From Chryseobacterium daeguense DSM 19388 (lineage in GTDB: Bacteria > Bacteroidota > Bacteroidia > Flavobacteriales > Weeksellaceae): DNA of 64,000 nt. Made by a program: the position numbers and the translations under genes. The notes under the pieces were generated by a model. It saw nothing but the letters and a program-made list of their open reading frames with translations, did no database searches and had not been told where the DNA came from. The stretch is taken from assembly GCF_000430825.1 (NCBI RefSeq), contig NZ_AUMT01000001.1, positions 118,497 to 182,496 of the forward strand. Reading direction: 5' to 3'. Shown piece after piece: positions 51,896 to 61,292 of this stretch (the stretch's first letter is position 1; each line of letters starts with the position of its first letter).

Positions 51896-53674
51896 TTACT
51901 CATGATGTTCATACATCTTATTGTAAAGATCAATGAATTTCTCTTTTATGGCTTTTCTTTTCAGCTTTAAGGTTGGAGTAAGAAGTCCGCTTTCAATGGT
52001 CCATACTTCTGGTGTCAGCTCTATTTTTTTGATCTGTTCCCAGTTTCCGAGATGCTCATTCATATCATCGATTTCCTTCTTGATTCTTTCTTTAAGTTCA
52101 GGGCTTTTAGCAATTTCCTGCGGTGTAGAACCAATGCTCAGGTTATTTCTCATTGCCCAGCTTTTTGCAAACTCAAAATCAGGCTGAATAAATGCAGTTG
52201 GCATTTTTTCACCATCACCTACTACCATGATTTGTTCTATGAATTTCGATGCTTTAGCCAGATTTTCAATGGTTTGCGGTGCAATGTATTTCCCTCCGGA
52301 AGTTTTGAACATCTCTTTCTTACGGTCAGTAATCTGTAAAAATCCTTCGCTGTCGATATGTCCGATGTCGCCTGTTTTGAAATAGCCGTCCTCTGTAAAA
52401 GTCTCCTCAGTCATTTGTTCATTTTTAAAATAACCTTTGAAAATTGATGGCCCTTTAACGGTAATTTCTCCGTCTTCCTGTATCTTAACATCAAGATTGT
52501 CAAGTGGTAAACCCACTGTTCCGATTTTCATTTTCTCGAAGCTGTTTACCGATATTACGGGGGATGTTTCCGTTAAACCATATCCTTCCAGAATAGGAAT
52601 TCCGGCATTTTGGAACATTAAATTCAGCCTTGTAGATAAAGCCGCGGATCCTGAAACCAATGTGATGATTTCGCCTCCAAGACCTTCTCTCCATTTTTTG
52701 AAAACCAGCTTGTCAGCAATGATTTCCTGTAATCCTGATGGCCTTGAAACGGTTTTCTTTTTAGAGATTAAATTTAAAGCCCAGAAAAATATTTTTTGTT
52801 TCAAGCCGCCTGCAGATGAGCCGGTTGCATAAATTTTATCATATACTTTTTCCACAAGTCTAGGGACAACGCTCATGTAGTGAGGTTTCACTTCTTTTAC
52901 ATTTTCACCCATTTTTTCGATGCTTTCTGCAAAGTAAATGGAAAAACCATTGTACTGGAAAAGGTAAAAAAGCATTCTTTCAAAAATATGACAGATTGGA
53001 AGGAAGCTCAGCACTCTTGTATCCTTATAATCAAGGCTTTTTTTCTTAGGAATTCTCGGCATGGAACCCAATACATTGGAAACAATATTATGGTGCGTAA
53101 GCATTACGCCTTTTGGTTTTCCTGTGGTTCCGGAAGTGTAGATTATGGTTGCTAAATCTTCAGGATTGATGGTATTGGCAAGATCTTCCACCTCAATCTG
53201 GGTAGAATCGTCTTCACCAAGATCAAGGATTTCCCGCCAGTTGGCCGCTCCACTGATGTTGTCAAAAGTAAAAATACCCTGTAGGGAAGGGATGTTGTGC
53301 TTTACCTTCACTACTTTATTCAAAAGATCCTTGTCTGAAACAAAGCAGTATTTTATTTCAGCATTATTGAATATAAATTCATAATCTTCAGGTGAAATAC
53401 TGGGATATACGGGTACGGATACCACCCCGATCTGGGAAAGTCCAAGATCCATAATGGCCCATTCTGTACGGGAATTAGTGGTAATCAAAGCGATTTTATC
53501 GCCAGGTTTTATCCCTAATTTCAGGAGCCCCCTGGATATTTTATTGCCTTCATTAATAAACTCCTGTGTGGAAGTTTTTTTCCATTCGCCCTGATATTTG
53601 GTTACAAACATATCCTGCTTGGGATAGTTTTCTAAAGCAAAGCGTGGTATATCGAATAATCTTTTGATTGTCAT
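51896..53674 (-). CDS. Long-chain fatty acid--CoA ligase (AMP-binding)
   Basis: Activates fatty acids to acyl-CoA with ATP, the entry step for degradation or for lipid synthesis. The 592-residue protein shows the adenylation-domain motifs: TIIYTSGTTGKPKGVMLTHH (P-loop), LEGYGLTETSPVIS, YFKTGDIGHIDSEGF and DRKKEMFKTSGGKYIAPQ (hinge/A8). These are typical of the long-chain group (FAA1/FadD15-like). It faces the acyl-CoA dehydrogenase gene divergently across about 270 bases, which suggests a joint role in beta-oxidation. Confidence 0.93.
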   Translation of the reverse strand: MTIKRLFDIPRFALENYPKQDMFVTKYQGEWKKTSTQEFINEGNKISRGLLKLGIKPGDKIALITTNSRTEWAIMDLGLSQIGVVSVPVYPSISPEDYEFIFNNAEIKYCFVSDKDLLNKVVKVKHNIPSLQGIFTFDNISGAANWREILDLGEDDSTQIEVEDLANTINPEDLATIIYTSGTTGKPKGVMLTHHNIVSNVLGSMPRIPKKKSLDYKDTRVLSFLPICHIFERMLFYLFQYNGFSIYFAESIEKMGENVKEVKPHYMSVVPRLVEKVYDKIYATGSSAGGLKQKIFFWALNLISKKKTVSRPSGLQEIIADKLVFKKWREGLGGEIITLVSGSAALSTRLNLMFQNAGIPILEGYGLTETSPVISVNSFEKMKIGTVGLPLDNLDVKIQEDGEITVKGPSIFKGYFKNEQMTEETFTEDGYFKTGDIGHIDSEGFLQITDRKKEMFKTSGGKYIAPQTIENLAKASKFIEQIMVVGDGEKMPTAFIQPDFEFAKSWAMRNNLSIGSTPQEIAKSPELKERIKKEIDDMNEHLGNWEQIKKIELTPEVWTIESGLLTPTLKLKRKAIKEKFIDLYNKMYEHHE

Positions 53675-53943
53675 GATTTTTTTGTAAAAGTTAAATGATT
53701 TTAAATATAAGAATTTTTTTTAATTAAAAATTAGACTTAATGAAAGAGAAAATAAGATTTTGATTTAAACTATCTTAAAAACAAGAATACTGATACGGTA
53801 ATCGGGAGAATTACATAAGAATGTTATTCATAAAAAATAAGTTTTAAATTGCTAATTTCTAAGTACTAACTTCTATCTTCTATTTCTGTTTTCAGATTTG
53901 CCTAAAAAGTGTAAATTAGCGACCATCTAATTATTTAATTTTT

Positions 53944-55083
53944 ATGGACTTTAATTTATCAGAAGAACAGCTGATGATTCAGCAGGCGGCAAGAGATTTT
54001 GCACAAAACGAGCTATTACCGGAAGTAATTGAAAGAGACCGCGACCAGAAATTCCCTGCAGAACAGGTGAAGAAAATGGGAGAAATGGGACTTCTGGGGA
54101 TGATGGTGGATCCTAAGTACGGTGGAGCAGGAATGGACAGCGTTTCTTACGTTTTGGCGATGGAGGAGATTGCAAAGATAGATGCTTCTGCAGCTGTTGT
54201 AATGTCTGTAAACAATTCATTGGTTTGCGCCGGGCTTGAAAAATTCGCTTCTGAAGAGCAAAAAGTAAAATACCTTACTCCTCTTGCAAGCGGGCAGGTA
54301 ATCGGGGCATTCGCATTGTCTGAGCCGGAAGCGGGTTCTGATGCAACTTCTCAGAAAACTACTGCAGAAGATAAAGGAGATTATTATTTATTAAATGGTA
54401 TCAAAAACTGGATCACAAACGGAGGTACTGCATCTTACTATATTGTAATTGCCCAGACTGATCCAGAGAAAAAGCATAAAGGAATCAACGCATTCATCGT
54501 TGAAAGAGGCTGGGAAGGCTTCGAAATCGGGCCGAAAGAAGACAAATTGGGAATCAGAGGAAGTGATACGCATTCTTTGATCTTCAATAATGTAAAAGTA
54601 CCGAAAGAAAACAGAATCGGGGAAGATGGCTTTGGATTCAACTTTGCGATGGCGGTTTTAAACGGCGGAAGAATCGGGATTGCTTCCCAGGCACTAGGAA
54701 TTGCTTCAGGAGCTTATGAACTGGCTTTAAAATATGCTAAGACAAGAAAAGCTTTCAGAACTGAGATCATCAACCACCAGGCAATTGCATTCAAATTAGC
54801 TGATATGGCCACTCAGATCACAGCGGCAAGAATGCTTTGCTACAAGGCTGCAGTAGAAAAAGATGCCGGAAAAGATATCTCAGAAAGCGGTGCAATGGCA
54901 AAACTATATGCTTCTCAGGTGGCTATGGATACTACCATCGAAGCAGTACAAATCCACGGCGGATACGGATATGTAAAAGAATATCACGTGGAAAGAATGA
55001 TGAGAGATGCGAAGATTACGCAGATCTATGAAGGAACTTCTGAAATCCAGAAAATTGTGATTTCCAGAAGCATTTCAAAATAA
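53944..55083 (+). CDS. Acyl-CoA dehydrogenase
   Basis: FAD-dependent enzyme that introduces the double bond in acyl-CoA, 379 residues. N-terminal helical domain (MDFNLSEEQLMIQQAARDFA), FAD and substrate region in the middle (FALSEPEAGSDATSQKTTA, YLLNGIKNWITNGG), and the conserved C-terminal IHGGYGYVKEYHVERMMRDA then KITQIYEGTSEIQ with the catalytic region of the short-chain (butyryl/glutaryl-CoA) type. Paired divergently with the acyl-CoA ligase. A small membrane-anchored protein gene follows 19 bases downstream. Confidence 0.95.
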   Translation: MDFNLSEEQLMIQQAARDFAQNELLPEVIERDRDQKFPAEQVKKMGEMGLLGMMVDPKYGGAGMDSVSYVLAMEEIAKIDASAAVVMSVNNSLVCAGLEKFASEEQKVKYLTPLASGQVIGAFALSEPEAGSDATSQKTTAEDKGDYYLLNGIKNWITNGGTASYYIVIAQTDPEKKHKGINAFIVERGWEGFEIGPKEDKLGIRGSDTHSLIFNNVKVPKENRIGEDGFGFNFAMAVLNGGRIGIASQALGIASGAYELALKYAKTRKAFRTEIINHQAIAFKLADMATQITAARMLCYKAAVEKDAGKDISESGAMAKLYASQVAMDTTIEAVQIHGGYGYVKEYHVERMMRDAKITQIYEGTSEIQKIVISRSISK

Positions 55084-55102
55084 AGCTTAAACACATTTAT
55101 CT

Positions 55103-55468
55103 ATGAAAAAATCTTTGTGGATCACACTGGGGATAGTATTTCTTTTGTTAGGAGTATTTATCTGGTATAAATATTTCTTCGTTTTCGGAGAAGGGGTGAA
55201 GTCAGGCTATCTGAATTATGCCATCAAAAAAGGCTATATCTTCAAAACCTATGAAGGAAAGTTGATTCAGGAAGGTTTCGGGAGAGGAAAAACGGGAACC
55301 ATTACAAGCTATGAGTTCGAGTTTTCCGTACAGGATGCCGAAATTTTCAAGCAATTGGAAATGAACAGCGGAAAAACCTTCGACCTTCATTACAAAGAGT
55401 ACAACGGAGCTCTTCCCTGGAGAGGAAACACAAAGTATGTAGTAGATAAAATTGTCAATATGAAATAG
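55103..55468 (+). CDS. Small membrane-anchored protein of unknown function
   Basis: A 121-residue protein with one N-terminal membrane helix (MKKSLWITLGIVFLLLGVFI, about 4-24) and an extracytoplasmic beta-type domain (SGYLNYAIKKGYIFKTYEGK and TSYEFEFSV). Homologues are common in Bacteroidetes and, as I recall, some carry a doubtful label as 6-phosphogluconate dehydrogenase; nothing here supports that activity. It starts 19 bases after the acyl-CoA dehydrogenase and shares its transcript. Confidence 0.75.
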   Translation: MKKSLWITLGIVFLLLGVFIWYKYFFVFGEGVKSGYLNYAIKKGYIFKTYEGKLIQEGFGRGKTGTITSYEFEFSVQDAEIFKQLEMNSGKTFDLHYKEYNGALPWRGNTKYVVDKIVNMK

Positions 55469-55474
55469 TAACAA

Positions 55475-55504
55475 AAGGCTCTCGATCTGAGAGCCTTTTT
55501 ACAT
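55475..55504 (+). terminator. Terminator of the acyl-CoA dehydrogenase operon
   Basis: Perfect stem AAAAGGCTCTC/GAGAGCCTTTT with loop GATCT and following T. Confidence 0.9.
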
Positions 55505-55680
55505 ACACACGAACCACAAAATATTAATATATCTGTTTATTTCTTTGATTAGAATATTTTACCTTGGTTAAATATTGTTGTTTAAAATATTTCATTATTG
55601 GATAAAAATATAAATGATAATTTTTAAAAAAAACAGAATTATGATTAAAATATTATTAAAAATAAGTCAAAATTGAAAAA

Positions 55681-56613
55681 TTATTTATCATGATTTTCTG
55701 AAGGCTTCTGCTGTCTCTTCTTAAAGAAATAATATCCTATTCCTCCTATTAAAAATAACGGCCACAAAGGAAGAATAAACAAAAAGATAGAAGTGATCAC
55801 TTCCCAGCCGGACGAAATGGCTGCAAATGACTTCTCGCCAAAAGTTTTTGGCTCTTCTGTTTCTGCATAGCTGCCGGCTTTTCCATACAGTGTAATGTCT
55901 ACTTCGCACAAGGTATTTTGCACAAAATCCTGCCCGGAAAGCTCTATGTTTTTGTTCTCTACAGTGCCCAGGTTTGAACTAAGATCATCCATTAAATAAT
56001 CAAATTTTTGAATAGGAACTTTGATCTTTAAGTATGCTATTTTATTTTCATTGTTATTCAGAGAAATATTTTCACTTCTTACAAATCCGTCATATTTGGA
56101 AACTTCCTGCTTTACAATTTCTTTTGCTGTTTCTGCATCATCTACAGTAAGTTCCAGAACGCCTGTTTTCACTAATTTATTCTGAGGAATAGTAAGTTCA
56201 TAATTTTCTTTCTTTGGTTTGTCTTTGTAAACAATCTTTGTTTCCCTTATCACTTTTGGGGAAGGTACATTTACTACAATTTTTTCTTCTTTTTTAGTAG
56301 AATCTTTCTTTTCTGTTTTGGTTTCAAGCTTTACAGATGAAATTTTTTCAGATAAAGAGTCTACTATTTTTGAAGTGTTTTCGATTTTGTTTTTTACTTC
56401 ATTTTTTGTGTCTTCAAATTCTTTGATTTTTACACTGGCGGAGTCAAGTGCTGCATTTGCTTTGTCACTCACCTCATTTATTTTTTCAGATGCGGAAGAA
56501 ACCGTACTGTCGGCAGAATGTACGGCATTTTCAAGCTGAGATGCTGCTGATTCCCCTTTTTTACACATAATGAATGTTCCTGATACTGCGATCAGTAGTA
56601 TGAATTTTTTCAT
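55681..56613 (-). CDS. DUF4349 domain protein, membrane-anchored
   Basis: Envelope protein of 310 residues. It begins with a signal-like segment (MKKFILLIAVSGTFIMC, possible lipobox with Cys17), followed by a long alanine/serine/lysine-rich coiled coil (about 20-110). The DUF4349 domain covers about 145-260 (KTGVLELTVDDAETAKEIVK, AYLKIKVPIQKFDYLMDDL), and one membrane helix near 275-295 precedes a basic tail. Function of the family is unknown. A terminator follows prfC upstream, so this gene is separate. Confidence 0.8.
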   Translation of the reverse strand: MKKFILLIAVSGTFIMCKKGESAASQLENAVHSADSTVSSASEKINEVSDKANAALDSASVKIKEFEDTKNEVKNKIENTSKIVDSLSEKISSVKLETKTEKKDSTKKEEKIVVNVPSPKVIRETKIVYKDKPKKENYELTIPQNKLVKTGVLELTVDDAETAKEIVKQEVSKYDGFVRSENISLNNNENKIAYLKIKVPIQKFDYLMDDLSSNLGTVENKNIELSGQDFVQNTLCEVDITLYGKAGSYAETEEPKTFGEKSFAAISSGWEVITSIFLFILPLWPLFLIGGIGYYFFKKRQQKPSENHDK

Positions 56614-56956
56614 AAGCTTAATTTTTTTGATGAAGTAAAATTAAATGGGGAATTTTTGTAAAGCTTGTAAAAGAAATGTATTGTGCTCGTAAATTATTAA
56701 TAGATTGTAAATCAGTAAATTAATTTTGTTTTACAATTGATTTACAAAGTTTTTTTATCACAATTAAGCTGTAATCTGGTTTTATTGGAAGTGGGAATAA
56801 GTAGAAAAAATTTTAAATAGATACGTATCAACAAATAAAAACCGTTCAGCACAATCGCTGAACGGTTTTTTATTTTTATTTAAAATACAAATATCACTAA
56901 TTTTTACACAAAATAAATATTATTAATTCGTGATATTTTAAATTTGTGTTTCTCAA
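56614..56956. other. Spacer between the DUF4349 gene and prfC
   Basis: About 343 AT-rich bases without a gene. The only structure seen is the prfC terminator at 56841-56866; no TAnnTTTG box was identified for the DUF4349 gene. Confidence 0.6.
56841..56866. terminator. Terminator of prfC, symmetric
   Basis: Perfect 10-bp stem ACCGTTCAGC/GCTGAACGGT with loop ACAATC, flanked by A on the left and T on the right so it can work on both strands; prfC on the minus strand is the likely user. Confidence 0.9.
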
Positions 56957-58552
56957 TTAAGCATTCTGAAACTCGCTGATAAAATGCAGCTTCACATTTG
57001 GAAATTTCTCCTGTGTCATGTGAATAGTGAAAGATGAATCTGCCAGGAAAACCAATTGATTGTATTTATCTCTGGCCAGAAATCGCTGTTTCAATCTTGC
57101 AAATTCTTTAAATTCTTCTGATCTCTCATCTGCCTCAACCCAGCAGGCTTTGTGCATGGAAAGAGGCTCATAGGTACATTTTGCGCCATATTCATGCTCC
57201 AGACGGTATTGGATAACTTCATACTGAAGCGCTCCTACAGTTCCAATGATTTTTCTACCGTTCATTTCTAATGTAAACAACTGGGCAACACCTTCATCCA
57301 TCAGCTGATCAATACCTTTTGCCAATTGTTTTGCTTTCAATGGATCGTTATTATTGATATATCTGAAATGTTCAGGAGAGAAGCTCGGAATACCTTTAAA
57401 GCTCAGTTTTTCACCTCCGGTCAATGTATCCCCGATTCTGAAACTTCCCGTATCGTGAAGTCCGACGATATCTCCCGGGAAACTTTCGTCCACCACCTCT
57501 TTTTTATCGGCAAAGAAAGCATTAGGTGAAGAAAATTTCATCTTTTTACCTTCTCTTACCAGTAAATAATTTTCGTTTCTTTTAAAAGTTCCGGAAACAA
57601 TTTTCACAAACGCTAAACGGTCTCTGTGCTTAGGGTCCATATTAGCGTGAATTTTGAAGACAAACCCTGTGAATTGGCTTTCCTCAGGCTTTACCAGACG
57701 GATATCACTTTCTTTTGGCTGTGGCATCGGAGCGATGTCTATAAAAGCATCCAATAGCTCACGAACTCCGAAATTATTTAAAGCTGAACCAAAGAAAACA
57801 GGCTGCAGATCACCGTTCATATAATCCTCACGATTAAATTCAGGATAAACAGACTGTACCAGGTCAAGTTCTTCTCTCAATGTTTTTGCAGCTTTTTCAC
57901 CAATTACTTCGTCAATAGAAGCATCATTGATGTCATCAAACTTAATGGCCTCACCAACTTTTTGCTTTTTCTCTTCCAGAAATAACTGGATGTTGTTTTC
58001 CCAGATATTATAAATTCCCTGAAAATCAGCTCCCATACCAATTGGCAGAGAAAGCGGGCAAACTGTTAATCCTAATTTCTGTTCCACTTCATCCAGCAAA
58101 TCAAAGGCATCCTTACCTTCACGGTCAAGCTTATTAATGAAAACCAGCATCGGAATGTTTCTCATTCTGCACACCTGAACCAGTTTCTCCGTCTGTTCCT
58201 CAACTCCTTTTGCAACGTCAATTACAACGATTACGGAATCAACGGCAGTCAATGTTCTGTACGTATCTTCTGCAAAATCCTTGTGGCCCGGAGTATCCAG
58301 AATGTTGATTTTATGGTCTCTGTATTCAAAAGCAAGCACGGAAGTTGCCACGGAGATCCCTCTCTGTCTTTCAATTTCCATGAAGTCGGAGGTAGCTCCT
58401 TTTTTTATTTTATTGGATTTTACCGCACCCGCTTCCTGAATTGCACCCCCGAAAAGCAGCAGCTTCTCCGTAAGAGTGGTTTTTCCGGCATCAGGGTGAG
58501 AGATTATCCCAAAGGTTTTTCTTTTTTGTATTTCTTTGATTAAGTCTGACAT
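56957..58552 (-). CDS. prfC: Peptide chain release factor 3
   Basis: GTPase that recycles release factors 1 and 2 from the ribosome, 531 residues. The G-domain motifs are SHPDAGKTTLTEKLL (G1), ERQRGISVATS (G2 region), DTPGHKDFAEDTYR (G3) and NKLDREGKD (G4). EF-G/RF3 domains II and III follow (GTVGALQYEVIQYRLEHEYG), full length for the family. Single gene, minus strand; it shares no operon with prfB in this window. Confidence 0.96.
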   Translation of the reverse strand: MSDLIKEIQKRKTFGIISHPDAGKTTLTEKLLLFGGAIQEAGAVKSNKIKKGATSDFMEIERQRGISVATSVLAFEYRDHKINILDTPGHKDFAEDTYRTLTAVDSVIVVIDVAKGVEEQTEKLVQVCRMRNIPMLVFINKLDREGKDAFDLLDEVEQKLGLTVCPLSLPIGMGADFQGIYNIWENNIQLFLEEKKQKVGEAIKFDDINDASIDEVIGEKAAKTLREELDLVQSVYPEFNREDYMNGDLQPVFFGSALNNFGVRELLDAFIDIAPMPQPKESDIRLVKPEESQFTGFVFKIHANMDPKHRDRLAFVKIVSGTFKRNENYLLVREGKKMKFSSPNAFFADKKEVVDESFPGDIVGLHDTGSFRIGDTLTGGEKLSFKGIPSFSPEHFRYINNNDPLKAKQLAKGIDQLMDEGVAQLFTLEMNGRKIIGTVGALQYEVIQYRLEHEYGAKCTYEPLSMHKACWVEADERSEEFKEFARLKQRFLARDKYNQLVFLADSSFTIHMTQEKFPNVKLHFISEFQNA

Positions 58553-58701
58553 ATCGTATTTTGAAGTTGCAAAAATCGTGAATTTTAATGGAAATTAAAA
58601 ATGAATTTGGATGGTTTAAAGCTTAAAACGCAAAGTTTAAGACTTAAACCCGGAAATTTGCAATTCACCATTGACATATTCACTTTTTAATACAAAAAAA
58701 T

Positions 58702-58709
58702 TATCTTTG
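58702..58709 (+). promoter_or_regulatory. Promoter -7 box of the CPBP protease gene
   Basis: TATCTTTG, 18 bases before the ATG at 58728; the nearest TTG (58671) is 28 bases away, too far for a normal -33. Confidence 0.5.
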
Positions 58710-58727
58710 TTTTACTAAATATTTATC

Positions 58728-59558
58728 ATGGAAAACAGCAGATATCCAAAGTTTACCTTTACATGGATCGGAGGTCTTGTCTTACTGGCGGGATTATTCG
58801 TAGGAACAATGATTCCTTCACTTTTTAATGTTTTCTGGATGTTTACTTTTAAAGAGAGCCTGCAGTATAAAGACTGGTTTTTTATGCTTACCAATGCAGC
58901 GGGTTTTCTTACGGCTATTGCAGCTTTTGATTTTCTGATTGTAAGAACTACGACAGGGAAAAAGCTGAATTTTAATTTTTCACCGACCAATTTCTATACT
59001 TACCTGCTGATTTTCCCCATGATGACCGGGATGATGTTCATTGCAGAATTCATTACCGCTCAGATTCCTACTACAGGACCATTCTTTGGAGAATATTATG
59101 AATTTTTCAGCAGATTAATGGAGCAGCTTACAGATGATCCGGTGGTGATGATAATTACGGCGGTCATTTGTGCACCTGTTTTTGAAGAAATTATTTTCCG
59201 GGGAATCATTCAGAAAGGGTTGATCAATAAAGGTGTCAAACCATGGACTGCAATTGTCTTTGCATCTATTATTTTCGGACTTGTTCATGCCAATCCATGG
59301 CAGTTTGTAGGTGCTGTTTTATTAGGCTGTGTGCTTGGTTTGGTATATTATAAAACAAAATCTCTGCTTTTGCCGATGCTGCTTCATGGTTTTAATAATC
59401 TATGTTCAACATTATTGATAACATACACTAAAAACGAAAGTTTTGCGGAAGCTTTTAAAGTTTCAGAATGGATAATTCTGGCAGTAGGAATTGTCCTTTT
59501 TTCACTGTTTTATTATTTGCTTATGTACAGAAATAAAGTGCATTATACAGAGATTTAG
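58728..59558 (+). CDS. CPBP-family intramembrane metalloprotease
   Basis: Membrane protein of 276 residues of the CPBP/ABI (CAAX protease and bacteriocin-processing) family. The catalytic region holds the expected motifs: EEIIFRG (EExxxR, about 154-160) in VFEEIIFRGIIQKGLINKG, the His in FGLVHANPWQF and a further His in LLHGFNN. About seven hydrophobic segments. Substrate unknown; such proteins process lipidated peptides, bacteriocins or membrane regulators. Monocistronic, own promoter. Confidence 0.92.
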   Translation: MENSRYPKFTFTWIGGLVLLAGLFVGTMIPSLFNVFWMFTFKESLQYKDWFFMLTNAAGFLTAIAAFDFLIVRTTTGKKLNFNFSPTNFYTYLLIFPMMTGMMFIAEFITAQIPTTGPFFGEYYEFFSRLMEQLTDDPVVMIITAVICAPVFEEIIFRGIIQKGLINKGVKPWTAIVFASIIFGLVHANPWQFVGAVLLGCVLGLVYYKTKSLLLPMLLHGFNNLCSTLLITYTKNESFAEAFKVSEWIILAVGIVLFSLFYYLLMYRNKVHYTEI

Positions 59559-59652
59559 GTCTTGATTTTTTGATAATTATTAATTTGAGTAAATTTTTTA
59601 ACGCTCAAAAACCTGTTAGGTTTATAAAATTTTAAAAAAATAAATTTAAAGA

Positions 59653-60228
59653 ATGGAATTACTTGTAGCCACTCACAACATTCATAAAAAAGAAGAGATC
59701 CAGCAGATTTTAGGAAATGAATTTCTGGTAAAAAGCCTTACAGATTACAATATTCATGAAGAAATTATAGAAGATGGTGATTCTTTTAACGCTAATGCTT
59801 TGATAAAAGCTAAATACTGCTTCGAAAAAACAGGAATTCCAAGCCTTGGTGATGACAGTGGCCTTGTAGTGGAAGCTTTGGACGGGAGACCCGGGATTTT
59901 CTCTGCACGCTATGCCGGTGACCACGATTTTGCGAAAAATATTGAAAAAGTTTTAAGCGAAATGAACGGTATCGAAAACAGAAAGGCTTATTTTATAACG
60001 GTTCTATGCTATTACGATGAAAATGGTGCAAAATATTTTGACGGAAGAGTCCACGGAAATTTACTAACTGAAAACAAAGGGTTCAAAGGATTTGGTTATG
60101 ACCCGATTTTCGTGCCGGAAGGGTATGACAAAACATTTGCAGAGATGAACCCTGAAGATAAAAACAAAATCAGCCATAGAAAGCAGGCTTTAGATCTGTT
60201 TTTGAACTTTTTAAAAGTAAAAGAATAA
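59653..60228 (+). CDS. rdgB: dITP/XTP pyrophosphatase (non-canonical purine NTPase)
   Basis: Removes inosine and xanthosine triphosphates from the nucleotide pool, preventing their incorporation into DNA and RNA. The 191-residue protein matches the HAM1/RdgB family: THNIHKKEEI near the start, DDSGLVVEALDGRPGIFSAR (about 70-89), GFKGFGYDPIFVP and NKISHRKQAL near the end. Normal length. Followed by a palindromic region at 60234-60341. Confidence 0.94.
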   Translation: MELLVATHNIHKKEEIQQILGNEFLVKSLTDYNIHEEIIEDGDSFNANALIKAKYCFEKTGIPSLGDDSGLVVEALDGRPGIFSARYAGDHDFAKNIEKVLSEMNGIENRKAYFITVLCYYDENGAKYFDGRVHGNLLTENKGFKGFGYDPIFVPEGYDKTFAEMNPEDKNKISHRKQALDLFLNFLKVKE

Positions 60229-60233
60229 TATTT

Positions 60234-60341
60234 GGATTGAGGTTAAGGTTTAGATTAGACTCGAATGAGTTTAAATGTATTTTAACCTTTTTTATATCTA
60301 ATTTTGATCTCAGTCTAAACCTTAATCTTAACCTAATTCCG
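60234..60341. repeat. Imperfect inverted repeat of AGGTTAAGGTTTAGA type
   Basis: Left part GGATTGAGGTTAAGGTTTAG followed by ATTAGACT; the reverse complement of the right part reads GGAATTAGGTTAAGATTAAG followed by GTTTAGACT. The arms share AGGTTAAG and GTTTAGA but differ by a six-base insertion. It fills the spacer between rdgB and rnz and could fold into a hairpin. Confidence 0.55.
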
Positions 60342-60349
60342 TACATTTG
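60342..60349 (+). promoter_or_regulatory. Promoter -7 box of the rnz cluster
   Basis: TACATTTG matching TAnnTTTG, 21 bases before the TTG start codon at 60371. Confidence 0.55.
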
Positions 60350-60370
60350 CCAAGATAATAAACTATTGTT

Positions 60371-61285
60371 TTGAGTACATATTTAACGATATTAGGCTTT
60401 AATTCAGCGATTCCTACGATCAATTCTTCTCCCACTTCACAATTGCTGGAAATGGAGGAGAGACATTTTCTGATTGATTGCGGGGAAGGTACGCAGGTTC
60501 AGCTGAGAAAAGCAAAAGCAAAATTTTCTAAGATTAACCATATTTTTATCTCGCATCTGCATGGTGACCACTGTTTTGGATTGCCGGGGCTTATTGCGTC
60601 TTTCAGGCTGTTGGGAAGAGAAACCCCGCTGCATGTTTACGGGCCGAAAGGGATTAAAAACATGCTGGAAACCATTTTCACCATTACAGAAACACATCGT
60701 GGTTTTGAAGTGGTTTATCATGAGCTGGATAAAGATGTTTCCGAAAAAATCTATGAGGATAACAGGGTAGAGGTGTATACCATCCCTTTGGATCACAGGA
60801 TTTACTGCAACGGTTATTTATTTAAGGAAAAACCGAAAGACAGGCACCTGAACATGAAGGAAATCGCAAAATACAGTGAAATAGAAACCTGTGATTATCA
60901 TAATATTAAGGCTGGAAAAGACTTTGTTTTAAGCGATGGGTATGTTCTTAAAAATGAAGTTCTTACTGTGGATCCTGCGCCTTCCGTTTCTTACGCGTTC
61001 TGCAGTGATACAAGATATCTGGAAAGTGTAATCCCTATTATTAAAAATGTAACGGTTTTATATCACGAATCTACCTTTTTGCATGATCTGAAGGAAATGG
61101 CAGATTATACAGGTCATACAACGGCTCTTGAAGCAGCAATGATTGCTCAAAAAGCAGAGGTAGGAAAACTTATTCTGGGACATTTTTCTAACAGATATGG
61201 AGATCTTACCGTATTCACGGATGAAGCCAGAGAGATTTTCCCGAATACGTTTTTACCGAAGGCATTAGAGCCTGTAAAAATCTAA
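60371..61285 (+). CDS. rnz: Ribonuclease Z
   Basis: Endonuclease that trims the 3' ends of tRNA precursors, 304 residues of the metallo-beta-lactamase fold. The zinc motif HLHGDH (in FISHLHGDHCFGLPGLIASF, about 60-79), the later Asp and His motifs CSDTRY and YHEST, and GHTTALEAAMIA support the assignment. The start codon is TTG (MSTYLTILGF), with an in-frame position and a promoter box that fit it. The TIGR02757 gene starts 7 bases downstream. Confidence 0.95.
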   Translation: MSTYLTILGFNSAIPTINSSPTSQLLEMEERHFLIDCGEGTQVQLRKAKAKFSKINHIFISHLHGDHCFGLPGLIASFRLLGRETPLHVYGPKGIKNMLETIFTITETHRGFEVVYHELDKDVSEKIYEDNRVEVYTIPLDHRIYCNGYLFKEKPKDRHLNMKEIAKYSEIETCDYHNIKAGKDFVLSDGYVLKNEVLTVDPAPSVSYAFCSDTRYLESVIPIIKNVTVLYHESTFLHDLKEMADYTGHTTALEAAMIAQKAEVGKLILGHFSNRYGDLTVFTDEAREIFPNTFLPKALEPVKI

Positions 61286-61292
61286 ATAATGT

